Below are positions 1 through 6,048 of a DNA stretch of 34,510 bases, piece by piece. The position numbers and the translations under genes were made by a program. The notes under the pieces are model-generated. The model was given only the letters and a program-made list of their open reading frames with translations. It had not been told where the DNA came from and did not search any database. Position 1 is the stretch's first letter, and every line of letters begins with the position of its first letter. This stretch comes from Desulfobacterales bacterium (GTDB lineage: Bacteria; Desulfobacterota; Desulfobacteria; Desulfobacterales; JAFDHS01), in the NCBI GenBank assembly GCA_030589165.1, contig JAUUWG010000005.1:1-34510 (forward strand). The letters are read 5' to 3'.

Positions 1-447
1 GTTTTTGAAAGAAAAAAGCGCCCTTCCCTGTTGGGCAGTGATGCTTTTATCCGTCGGATCCGGGATAAATTTTATCTCCAAAAGGACCATCAAGAGATTC
101 CGTCATCATCGGTTCTGGCGCCGGATATAAAAAGGATAAAGGATGTCGTTTGCAGACATTATAGGGTAAATGAATCTGTATTGGATAAATCCCAACGCGG
201 CGTATCCAATGAGCCGAGAAACGTGGCGATTTATTTGGCCAGGCAATTAAGGGGCGATGCGTTGGAGACGATCGGCAGAGAATTTGGATTGAAGCGATTC
301 AGCTCAACCAGCAGTGCCGTTCAAAGAGTCAAAAAACAAATCGTTAAGAACCGGAATTTCAGGGAAAGGATCGAAAAGATCAGACTGGAAATAACTAAAG
401 GGCATGGGCTTGGGACTTGCCTTGACTTCAATAATTTGAAGGTGTAG
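1..447 (+). CDS. RAYT/IS200-like transposase with DnaA-type C-terminal domain (5' partial)
   Basis: The frame is open to the left edge of the window, so this is the C-terminal part of a longer protein; the TTG at 31 offered by the ORF track is not a credible start. Residues corresponding to EPRNVAIYLARQLRG, then ETIGREFGLK and SSAVQRVKKQI, have the pattern of the DnaA domain IV helix-turn-helix. In many Deltaproteobacteria this pattern follows a Y1 (HUH) transposase domain in REP-associated tyrosine transposases. The catalytic Y1 part with its HUH and Tyr motifs lies outside the window, so I infer it rather than see it. Directly downstream is a tail ending in a perfect hairpin (GTGTGCC/GGCACAC), the kind of structure such enzymes recognise. 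An internally deleted relic of the same gene lies at about 4550-4644. The alternative is a stand-alone DnaA-like DNA-binding protein. Confidence 0.7.
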   Translation, partial: VFERKKRPSLLGSDAFIRRIRDKFYLQKDHQEIPSSSVLAPDIKRIKDVVCRHYRVNESVLDKSQRGVSNEPRNVAIYLARQLRGDALETIGREFGLKRFSSTSSAVQRVKKQIVKNRNFRERIEKIRLEITKGHGLGTCLDFNNLKV

Positions 448-486
448 GCTCACCCTTAAGACGTGTGCCGTGCCCGGCACACAACA
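403..486 (+). repeat. Transposase-tail repeat, copy 1
   Basis: About 80 bp starting inside the last codons of the transposase (GGGCTTGGGACTTGCC) and ending GGCACACAACAA. It is nearly identical to 3048-3130. It includes the perfect hairpin GTGTGCCGTGCCCGGCACAC (7-bp stem, 6-nt loop). Copy 1 is attached to the transposase gene and copy 2 is not, which fits a 3' end of a RAYT/IS200-type unit that also exists without the gene. Confidence 0.75.
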
Positions 487-547
487 AATCAATTAAGCGG
501 AAAATAGGCCTGCGGCCTATTTTCCGCTTATCTCCGTCGTTATGTGC
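477..547 (+). other. attC-like recombination site 1
   Basis: A 71-bp imperfect palindrome. The outer boxes GCACACAAC and GTTATGTGC pair with one mismatch. Next come about eight unpaired bases on each side, then a perfect 17-bp inner stem (TAAGCGGAAAATAGGCC and its complement) with a TGC loop. Outer box with AAC/GTT, unpaired spacer, then long inner arm is the architecture of integron attC sites. The right box deviates from the GTTRRRY consensus at one position. A hicBA toxin-antitoxin pair, a typical integron cassette content, starts 22 bp after the site. No integrase is in the window. The left box overlaps the transposase-tail repeat. Confidence 0.5.
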
Positions 548-568
548 TCACAAAATGAGGTAGAATAT

Positions 569-772
569 ATGAAACTTAAAGTAGTAATCCACGAAGCAGA
601 AGAAGGTGGCTATTGGGCAGAAGTTCCCGCTATACCAGGCTGTGCGACCCAAGGAGAAACCTTCGATGAGTTGCTTACCAATATCTATGAAGCTGTCGAG
701 GGTTGTTTATCCGTAGATATTCAAGACATCGAGATATCAGATAAGGACAAAGTAATGGAGATAGCAGTTTGA
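569..772 (+). CDS. hicB: HicB-family antitoxin
   Basis: 67-residue protein of the HicB type: [20 protein letters not shown], then [13 protein letters not shown] and an acidic tail, which is the partial RNase-H-like fold of HicB antitoxins. HicB binds and neutralises HicA and often autoregulates the operon. The ATG at 569 is preferred over the in-frame ATG at 542 because GAGGT lies 7 bp upstream of it and the shorter form matches family length. Its stop overlaps the start of hicA (TTGA), so the two genes should be translationally coupled. The order is hicB then hicA. This short form lacks an obvious additional DNA-binding domain. The pair sits directly after an attC-like site, which suggests a mobile cassette. 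Confidence 0.85.
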   Translation: MKLKVVIHEAEEGGYWAEVPAIPGCATQGETFDELLTNIYEAVEGCLSVDIQDIEISDKDKVMEIAV

Positions 773-975
773 AGGCAATTAGCGGAAAGCGATTTTGCAG
801 GCTGTTGAAATCGAAAGGGTGGGACTTAAAGCGTATCAGTGGAAGCCACCACATTTACACCAAAGCTGGAAGCACTGCCCGGATATCTGTTCCTGTTCAT
901 GGCAACACTCCATTGAAAATAGGGTTGCAAACGCATCTTATGAAGATAGCAGAAATTGATGAATCGGAATTATAA
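769..975 (+). CDS. hicA: HicA-family mRNA interferase toxin
   Basis: 68-residue HicA toxin, an RNase with a double-stranded-RNA-binding-like fold that cleaves mRNA. The signature RISGSHHIY, with the catalytic histidine near residue 27-28, and the C-terminal [12 protein letters not shown] are typical, and the length matches the family. It begins with TTG inside the stop of hicB (4-bp overlap); no ATG is available in frame near the expected N-terminus (MKAISGKRF). A weak start in a coupled overlap would keep toxin below antitoxin. A group II intron tail on the opposite strand begins about 10 bp after the stop codon. Confidence 0.88.
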   Translation: MKAISGKRFCRLLKSKGWDLKRISGSHHIYTKAGSTARISVPVHGNTPLKIGLQTHLMKIAEIDESEL

Positions 976-984
976 ACCGCACAT

Positions 985-1100
985 ATAGGGATAGGGACGC
1001 CCATCACTGAGCGCCCCTCCCACAACACCGGACATACGGGTCGCGTATCCGGCGGTTCGGCTGATCAAAGCAGGCACAGATAAAACAACATCCGCCCTGC
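985..1100 (-). mobile_element. Group II intron 3'-end remnant (domains V-VI)
   Basis: On the minus strand the segment reads CGCCGGATACG, then CCGTATGTCCGGTG. It folds into a 7-bp lower stem, a two-base TG bulge and a short upper stem, the architecture of group II intron domain V, with a CGC catalytic triad as in class C introns. A second hairpin follows (GGGGCGC paired with GCGTCCC) where domain VI is expected. The GTGTTGTGGGAGGGGCGC context is familiar from bacterial group II introns. No reverse transcriptase or 5' part remains. The right boundary is unclear and is replaced by the 138-bp repeat at 1111. Confidence 0.65.
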
Positions 1101-1110
1101 CGGGCCTATA

Positions 1111-1248
1111 AAATAGGGTCAAGTCTACTTTTGACTGTTGATCGGTTTTACGTGTGCAGTAGTAGTTCTTTATACCATCAATTATGTTTTTGTGGATATT
1201 TTTCAGTATGATTTTATCCAAAGGTCAAAAGTAGACTTGACCCCTAAA
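1111..1248. repeat. 138-bp MITE-like element, copy A
   Basis: The ends carry perfect 20-bp terminal inverted repeats, GGGTCAAGTCTACTTTTGAC on the left and its complement on the right. The second copy at 2814-2951 has the same length and orientation and differs at about two positions. The interior has no coding capacity. The two copies bracket the radical SAM gene. Just after the right end the 12-mer GACCCCTAAAGA is tandemly duplicated. Confidence 0.85.
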
Positions 1249-1370
1249 GAGACCCCTAAAGACTAAAGAAAAATGCAATGCTTTTAAGAAGCAAGATATT
1301 TGAAAACCGAAATTTGTATTAATCTGACAGTAAATTATTACTGCGTGACAAAAATAACAAAGGAAAAAAA

Positions 1371-2789
1371 ATGAATAAATACAGGGTTGCTCTTGTTGAA
1401 GCTGTTTCGGATCTGACACATGTATACAGTCGAACCTGTTTACCACGCGTAGGGCTTGCTACTATAGCTTCAGTTCTTAATAAGAACGGTTATAAGTGCG
1501 ACTTATGGATAAAACCAATGACCGACTCGGAAAAAAAGAATCTGGCAAATTACGATCTTGTGGGTATTGGTTCATTATCAAACACTATTAATGAGGCTTA
1601 TAATCTGTCAGATTATTTAAGAAAAAAGGGAACAAAAGTTGTAATGGGCGGGCCTCATGTATCATTTATGCCTGAAGAAGCATTAAATCATTGTGATTAC
1701 GTTATTAAAGGTGAAGGTGATGAAACTTTTCTCTCATTGGTTAAAATACTTGAAAAGGGAGCAATTCCTAATGGACTTAAAAGTATTTCATATAAAAATA
1801 AAGACAACACTTTTCAGCACAATGAAATTCATGATGTTGTAAATTTTTCTGAAGTTCCTTCACCGGATTTTACCCTTTCTCCTCAGATTAACAATAATGA
1901 TATCCCACCAATAGTTGTTACATCCAGAGGTTGTCCCCACGACTGCTCATTTTGCAGTGTTACCCCACTTTTTGGAAGGAAATACAGGTTTAAATCCCAT
2001 GAACAGGTTATTGAGGAACTGCGCCCTATTCAACACAAAAGCGTCTGTTTTGGTGACGACAATTTTTGTGCTAACCCCAAACGTGCAAAATCGTTGATGC
2101 GGGAAATGATAAAAAGAGATGCTGTTCCGTTAAGATGGTCAGGTCAAATGTGTGTGAGTGCTGCATCAGACAATGAATTGCTTGAACTGATGGAAGAGAC
2201 AAGGTGCAGAATAGTGTATGTGGGAATTGAGTCAGTTGATCCTGAAACTCTAAATAGGTACGGTAAGGCACATACAGTGGATGTTGTAAAACAATGTGTT
2301 GAAAATCTTCATAAGCATAACATTGGCATACATGGCATGTTCGTAGTTGACAGCAAGGATAATCCGGATGCAGCAAAAAATATTGTCGATTATGCAATAG
2401 AAACGGACATAGATACAATTCAGGTTTTTTCCCTTACGCCATTTCCCGGAACAAGGGCGTATGAAGAAAACAGGGACATATTACTTCACAATCAATGGAC
2501 ACAATATGATGGCATGCATGTTGTTGTAAAACCAGAAAAATGCTCGGCATATACAATGCAAATGGCAATAGTAAACCAGATGAAAAGATTTTACAGTTTA
2601 AAGCGGATACTTACATCATACAGAAAAAAAAGGGGGTGGAGGGTTAAGTACCGTTTGGGAGGTAACCTGCTACTGAGAAAATGGATAAAGGAAAACTCAG
2701 AATATATTGAAAGCCTGAAAGAACACAGTGTGACAAATGGAAGTGTCAACATGTTTATGAAAAAAACTAAACGGGCATTAAACGGCTAA
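1371..2789 (+). CDS. Cobalamin-binding-domain radical SAM protein
   Basis: 472 residues. Residues 1-130 have the Rossmann-like B12-binding layout (PRVGLATIASVL, VVMGGPHVSF, VIKGEGDETF). The radical SAM core follows with the cluster motif CPHDCSFC (Cys188, Cys192, Cys195) and a later GIESVDPETL segment typical of the TIM barrel. The family is the B12-dependent radical SAM methylase/cyclase group; the substrate is not recognisable. I saw no DxHxxG base-off histidine motif, as is common in this group. The start at 1371 is supported by AAAGGA a few bases upstream. The gene is visibly more AT-rich than the core genes in the window and is flanked by two copies of the 138-bp element, so horizontal acquisition is likely. 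It stands alone with no pathway partner. Confidence 0.85.
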   Translation: MNKYRVALVEAVSDLTHVYSRTCLPRVGLATIASVLNKNGYKCDLWIKPMTDSEKKNLANYDLVGIGSLSNTINEAYNLSDYLRKKGTKVVMGGPHVSFMPEEALNHCDYVIKGEGDETFLSLVKILEKGAIPNGLKSISYKNKDNTFQHNEIHDVVNFSEVPSPDFTLSPQINNNDIPPIVVTSRGCPHDCSFCSVTPLFGRKYRFKSHEQVIEELRPIQHKSVCFGDDNFCANPKRAKSLMREMIKRDAVPLRWSGQMCVSAASDNELLELMEETRCRIVYVGIESVDPETLNRYGKAHTVDVVKQCVENLHKHNIGIHGMFVVDSKDNPDAAKNIVDYAIETDIDTIQVFSLTPFPGTRAYEENRDILLHNQWTQYDGMHVVVKPEKCSAYTMQMAIVNQMKRFYSLKRILTSYRKKRGWRVKYRLGGNLLLRKWIKENSEYIESLKEHSVTNGSVNMFMKKTKRALNG

Positions 2790-2813
2790 AATATCAGTCC
2801 GTTGTAAAAAAAG

Positions 2814-2951
2814 AAATAGGGTCAAGTCTACTTTTGACTGTTGATCGGTTTTACGTGTGCAGTTGTAGTTCTTTATACCATCAATTATGTTGTTGTGGAT
2901 ATTTTTCAGTATGATTTTATCCAAAGGTCAAAAGTAGACTTGACCCCTAAA
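2814..2951. repeat. 138-bp MITE-like element, copy B
   Basis: Second copy of the element at 1111-1248, in the same orientation and of the same length, with the same 20-bp terminal inverted repeats and about two substitutions. It begins 25 bp after the radical SAM stop codon. Between this copy and the tail repeat at 3048 lies about 95 bp of non-coding DNA with a small CTCCGC/GCGGAG hairpin. Confidence 0.85.
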
Positions 2952-3047
2952 TTGACCCCCTCCGCCTCAGCGGAGCCACTGCCTTCCGAAGCACCGTCAC
3001 CGGATACCCCGTTGTGATAACACTATGCCCTTCGCCTCCATCCGGCT

Positions 3048-3130
3048 GGGCTTGGGACTTGCCTTGACTTCCATAATTGGAAAATGTAGGCTCACCCTTA
3101 AGACGTGTGCCGTGCCCGGCACACAACAAC
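3048..3130 (+). repeat. Transposase-tail repeat, copy 2
   Basis: Near-identical to 403-486, including the GTGTGCC/GGCACAC hairpin and the terminal CACACAACAA, but without a transposase gene in front. It leads straight into the second attC-like palindrome, as copy 1 leads into the first. Confidence 0.75.
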
Positions 3131-3187
3131 CGGCTCAAGAGGGACGCGGCATAAAGCGCCGCGTCCCTCAGCCAAGAACTGTTGGGC
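3118..3187 (+). other. attC-like recombination site 2
   Basis: About 67-70 bp. The left box ACACAAC and right box GTTGGGC enclose long arms GGCTCAAGAGGGACGCGGC and GCCGCGTCCCTCAGCC that pair with a 3-nt bulge in the left arm. The right box matches the integron core consensus GTTRRRY exactly, and extrahelical bases in one arm are a hallmark of attC. A toxin-antitoxin relic starts 23 bp downstream. As with site 1, no integrase is present in the window, so this would be a cassette cluster lacking an integrase or the edge of a larger array. Confidence 0.5.
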
Positions 3188-3209
3188 CTAAAAGAAAGGA
3201 TTGAAGTTA

Positions 3210-3427
3210 TGAAGTTAGAACAAATAGCCAAAGAAGTAATGAACCTAAGCCTCGAAGAAAGGGCAGAACTTGCCCAGCGACTTCTGGTCAGCTTGGACGA
3301 GCCCCCCCCCATTTGAGATCGAAAAATTATGGATGCAAGAGGCTGAACGTCGACTTCAAGAGTACCGGGAAGGTAAGGTCCAGGGTATACCAGCTGAAGA
3401 TGTATTTCGCCGGGCTATTAGTGAGAT
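3210..3427 (+). pseudogene. Addiction-module antitoxin (TIGR02574-like), frameshifted
   Basis: The start MKLEQIAKEVMNLSLEERAE, preceded by AAAGGA, matches the small antitoxins of the 'putative addiction module component' family that pair with ParE/RelE toxins. The frame stops early after DEPPPI at a run of nine C (3302-3310). Removing one C restores FEIEKLWMQEAERRLQEYREG through AISEIS and a stop at about 3433, the expected length for the family. This is a one-base insertion in a homopolymer: a real inactivating or phase-variable mutation, or a sequencing error. The following toxin is also broken, which favours a genuine relic. Confidence 0.7.
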
Positions 3428-3429
3428 AT

Positions 3430-3539
3430 CGTGATAACTGAATCATTTCTCCCGGAGGCCGACGAGGAGTTTCGGGAAGCCGCGCGTTATTACGAGAGTC
3501 AACTACCCCTCCTGAATAGATTCAGGAGGGGTAGTTGAC
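3430..3539 (+). pseudogene. ParE/RelE-family toxin, truncated N-terminal fragment
   Basis: Beginning with GTG overlapping the antitoxin stop, the frame reads VITESFLPEADEEFREAARY and then YESQ, the characteristic N-terminus of ParE-type toxins. After about 25 codons the homology is cut by a long perfect palindrome and the frame ends at 3539. The rest of the toxin is missing. It was probably destroyed by insertion of the palindromic element or by a deletion ending there. Confidence 0.65.
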
Positions 3540-3540
3540 T
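3497..3540. repeat. 44-bp palindrome (21-bp perfect stem)
   Basis: AGTCAACTACCCCTCCTGAAT, then AG, then the exact reverse complement, followed by TTTTTC. The stem is too long and perfect for an ordinary terminator, although the T run would let it act as one. It sits exactly at the break in the ParE-like toxin, which suggests a mobile palindromic element. Confidence 0.85.
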
Positions 3541-3637
3541 TTTTCTGATTGTCATGAGTTATCTTTCCGTGTGTATTTCAAGTGTGGTTTCCGACTTTTC
3601 TCTTGTCCTTTTCCGCTGCAACGGCTATCTTCGTGCC

Positions 3638-4522
3638 ATGCATATGTTTACTGTAGAAGAATCCCAAAGCAATCTGACCGTTCTCGAATTTTTGCAACAG
3701 CGCATCCCGGCTGCTCCCAAAGGATACTTACGGCAACTGCTGAAAAAAGGCAAGGTTCACGGTACAACAGGACCCTTTACGGCACAGGACCACCTTAATC
3801 CCGGCGATAGGGTCAAGCTGCCCGATAGTGGCCGTCTTCGCAAACTGATCGACATGCCTCCGCCGCCGGTCATTGACTTGACCATCCTCTACGAAAGCCG
3901 GCAAATTCTGATCGTCGACAAACCGGCCGGATTGGCAATCCATTCCAGCGTCGGTCATGAAGACGACAACCTGACCGTCCGGGTCGAAAACTTACTTAAA
4001 CAGCGTGGTAATCCATTCAAGGTTGCCCCGATCCACCGTCTGGATCTGGACACCTCGGGGCCGGTCCTGTTCGGCAAGGGTAAACGGGCCTGCAGTGAAC
4101 TGGGCAAGATGTTCATGCATCATGACGTCGATAAATACTACCTGGCCCTTGCCTCCGGTAAAACGCCAGGCAGCGTAAAACTACAATCCACGATTCCGGC
4201 CAAAGGCAAACCAAAGGAAGCGCTGACCGAATTTTGCGCTCTGACTCGCACAAACAAAGCAACGCTGCTTGAACTGAAATTGCACAGCGGTCGTCAACAC
4301 CAGATCCGCCGCCAACTCGCCGACCTCGGGCACCCTCTATTCGGCGACCGTCGCTACGGCGGTCCGTGCCCCGCCGAACTGCCCCGCATTTTCCTTCACT
4401 GTTGCCGACTCGCCTTTGTTAACCCCTTCAGTGGCGCACGGCTCAATATTAAGAGCCTCCTTCCGGCCGATCTTTCAATTTTTTTGTCTGTTTGCGATAT
4501 GCAGTTGCCTGCAGGGCTTTGA
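3638..4522 (+). CDS. RluA-family pseudouridine synthase
   Basis: About 294 residues from the ATG at 3638 (MHMFTVEESQ); the ORF-track start at 3554 adds a non-homologous hydrophobic stretch next to the palindrome. An S4 RNA-binding domain comes first (YLRQLLKKGKV, then LNPGDRVKLP). The catalytic domain follows with the signature HRLDLDTSG, whose Asp is the nucleophile, and with LHSGRQHQIRRQLADLGHPL and GDRRYGG near the C-terminus. The family isomerises uridine to pseudouridine in rRNA or tRNA, but the exact site cannot be told from sequence. The start is uncertain because no strong ribosome-binding site is seen; the ATG at 3644 is also possible. It has no operon partners and lies next to the toxin-antitoxin relic. 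Confidence 0.85.
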   Translation: MHMFTVEESQSNLTVLEFLQQRIPAAPKGYLRQLLKKGKVHGTTGPFTAQDHLNPGDRVKLPDSGRLRKLIDMPPPPVIDLTILYESRQILIVDKPAGLAIHSSVGHEDDNLTVRVENLLKQRGNPFKVAPIHRLDLDTSGPVLFGKGKRACSELGKMFMHHDVDKYYLALASGKTPGSVKLQSTIPAKGKPKEALTEFCALTRTNKATLLELKLHSGRQHQIRRQLADLGHPLFGDRRYGGPCPAELPRIFLHCCRLAFVNPFSGARLNIKSLLPADLSIFLSVCDMQLPAGL

Positions 4523-4549
4523 CCGGCAGGCAGCCGGAATAGTCCTCAT

Positions 4550-4644
4550 GGGTTGTTGTTTGCAGGCATTATATGATAAAAGAACCGGAATTGAGTAAAT
4601 CCCAACAGGGAAAGGATTGAGAAGTTCAGACGGGAAATAACTAA
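4550..4644 (+). pseudogene. Internally deleted relic of the DnaA-tail transposase
   Basis: The segment aligns base by base with the partial transposase at the window start. GTTTGCAG-CATTATA through AAATCCCAAC corresponds to 141-195. It then jumps directly to AGGGAAAGGAT...GGAAATAACTAA, which corresponds to 361-399. About 165 bp are missing between the two parts, and substitutions have accumulated. It is non-coding now and is direct evidence that this transposase family was active here before. Confidence 0.75.
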
Positions 4645-4660
4645 TTTTGTTGATAGTTGT

Positions 4661-5266
4661 TCAATGAGGCTTTGAGAAGGCCATTTTCCATCTCTTCTTC
4701 GGATTGTCGAATTTAATCCTCTTTGCGTCAAAAGCTTCCGGATCGTATCGTCCATACCACCCACTTAACCATTCCATGGTGCTTTGGTACTCTTCATCAC
4801 CGGGGTCTCGTAAAATTTCAATCAGGTTTTGATACCCACCGACACCACCACAATCCTCGGGCGGACAGGCACGCTCACCGTCAATGCACTTGGGATACCT
4901 GACACCTTTTTCTTTCAACAATATTCCTTCAAGCAGAATTTTGTGACGCCAGCCGTCGCCAAAGTCATATTCATAATCTATTGTTTTCCCGGGTTCCACC
5001 CAATAATCGGCAATGCGTTCATCCCAACCTGGAAGTATGACCATATCATCATCAATCGGAATACCGATTTCAATAACTTTCTTTCCGTGTGGCCTTTTAA
5101 ATCGGAATGCATGGAGATGGCAGTCAAACCACCCCATTGCATCTTGTATTGCTACGTGCAGATCCCAAAAAGAATATTTTGCAGGGACTTGAATTCTTCG
5201 CCAAATCGGCGGGTCAATATCTTGCAATGTGATTTTGAATTGAAAAATAAGATTCTGCCATTTCAT
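4661..5266 (-). CDS. Plasmid pRiA4b ORF-3 family protein
   Basis: 201 residues. IDPPIWRRIQVPAKYSFWDL at the N-terminus, FRFKRPHGKKV, the acidic DYEYDFGDGWRHKI around residue 100 and YPKCIDGERACPPEDCGGVGGY near residue 130 are the hallmarks of the pRiA4b ORF-3 / IS1096 TnpR-like family. Many members are linked to plasmids and transposons, but the molecular function is unknown. The CPPEDCGG segment could bind metal (inference). The gene is transcribed divergently from the MBL protein across a 780-bp non-coding region. A second protein with a related C-terminal domain lies at 28886-30133, so the window carries two homologues of different architecture. Confidence 0.85.
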   Translation of the reverse strand: MKWQNLIFQFKITLQDIDPPIWRRIQVPAKYSFWDLHVAIQDAMGWFDCHLHAFRFKRPHGKKVIEIGIPIDDDMVILPGWDERIADYWVEPGKTIDYEYDFGDGWRHKILLEGILLKEKGVRYPKCIDGERACPPEDCGGVGGYQNLIEILRDPGDEEYQSTMEWLSGWYGRYDPEAFDAKRIKFDNPKKRWKMAFSKPH

Positions 5267-5421
5267 AATTTTTAGTCTTTTTTTATTTTCAGTAAACGGT
5301 TGCCATAAGAGGCGAGCGGCCAGTCAGTAAAAACATTGCCTGGCCACAGCCGCAAGGGGACTTTAATAAATATAACTATCATAACAATTAAAATGAGTTG
5401 CTTGCAAATATAATCTTAGAG

Positions 5422-5475
5422 TGCGAAAGATAAACTTTCGCAGTTTTGATTCGTACGAAACCGTATGTTTCGTAC
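5422..5475. promoter_or_regulatory. Twin perfect hairpins
   Basis: TGCGAAAG-ATAAA-CTTTCGCA and, ten bases later, GTACGAAAC-CGTAT-GTTTCGTAC. Both have perfect stems of 8 and 9 bp with exactly 5-nt loops and share CGAAA in the left arm. A short T run follows the first. They could be paired operator sites, RNA hairpins in the leader of a neighbouring gene, or a repeat remnant; sequence alone does not decide. Confidence 0.55.
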
Positions 5476-5724
5476 TCCGGAGATATTCAGCTATGATGAT
5501 TAAACCGCTTACAGGGTAAATTATTTTTTCGGTGGAAAGTGTATGTGAAAAACTATATTGTGTGAACTAAACTCGCAACATAGTGACCTAATCGCATACA
5601 AAATTATAGAGCCTTCGCACAAACTAAAAAAATACCATTTTATCAAAACGTTAAACTAAAAGTTTACTTAATTATTTTGTAAATATTACTACAAAAAGTA
5701 CTACCTATAAACGCCAAATGCCTA

Positions 5725-5911
5725 TTAAGGGACTCGGCACAAATAAATTATCCCATTTAGCATCTCCTCTTCAGGCCATCTTTATTCGATACTCAATCAA
5801 ATCGTCCTCGAAATAGAACGACTATTCCTGTGGCAATTAGATTTCGGATCGAATAAATCTGACCTGAACATGAGCGCTATCTGGGACACTTTATTCGTGC
5901 CGAGTCCCTAA
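5725..5911. repeat. 187-bp MITE-like element with long terminal inverted repeats
   Basis: The left end GGGACTCGGCACAAATAAA and right end TTTATTCGTGCCGAGTCCC form an inverted repeat of nearly 30 bp with few mismatches, flanked by TTA/TAA. The interior is itself a long imperfect palindrome (CTTCAGGCC... with ...GACCTGAAC). A related interior recurs at the right edge of the window (34370-34510). There is no coding capacity. Confidence 0.8.
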
Positions 5912-6048
5912 TGCTGAATTTATTATCATTACAAAGTAAAATAAAAAGTATTTTTTACAATGATTTACAATAAAATTATGTAACCAATTGAATTAATTGG
6001 ATGCAAAAACCTTATGCGTCCACTCTAAAGTAAAAAGGACATAATATT

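Larger units (their letters stand above)
5267..6048. other. Intergenic region with hairpins and a MITE-like element
   Basis: 782 bp without credible genes, AT-rich, between the divergent starts of the ORF-3 family gene and the MBL gene. It contains twin hairpins at 5422-5475 and a 187-bp inverted-repeat element at 5725-5911. The last 140 bp should hold the MBL promoter; a Shine-Dalgarno-like AAGGAC precedes the ATG at 6049. Nothing else is recognisable. Confidence 0.7.

Noticed and set aside
970-1221. 83-aa minus-strand ORF
   Set aside because: It reads through the group II intron tail and the 138-bp repeat; its residues reflect structured RNA and repeat sequence, not a protein family.
2947-3312. 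121-aa minus-strand ORF
   Set aside because: It lies over the transposase-tail repeat, the attC-like site and the antitoxin relic in antisense; no ribosome-binding site or family resemblance.
3497-3540. Simple intrinsic terminator
   Set aside because: The 21-bp perfect stem and its position inside a broken toxin gene fit an inserted palindromic element better, although the T run may still terminate transcription.
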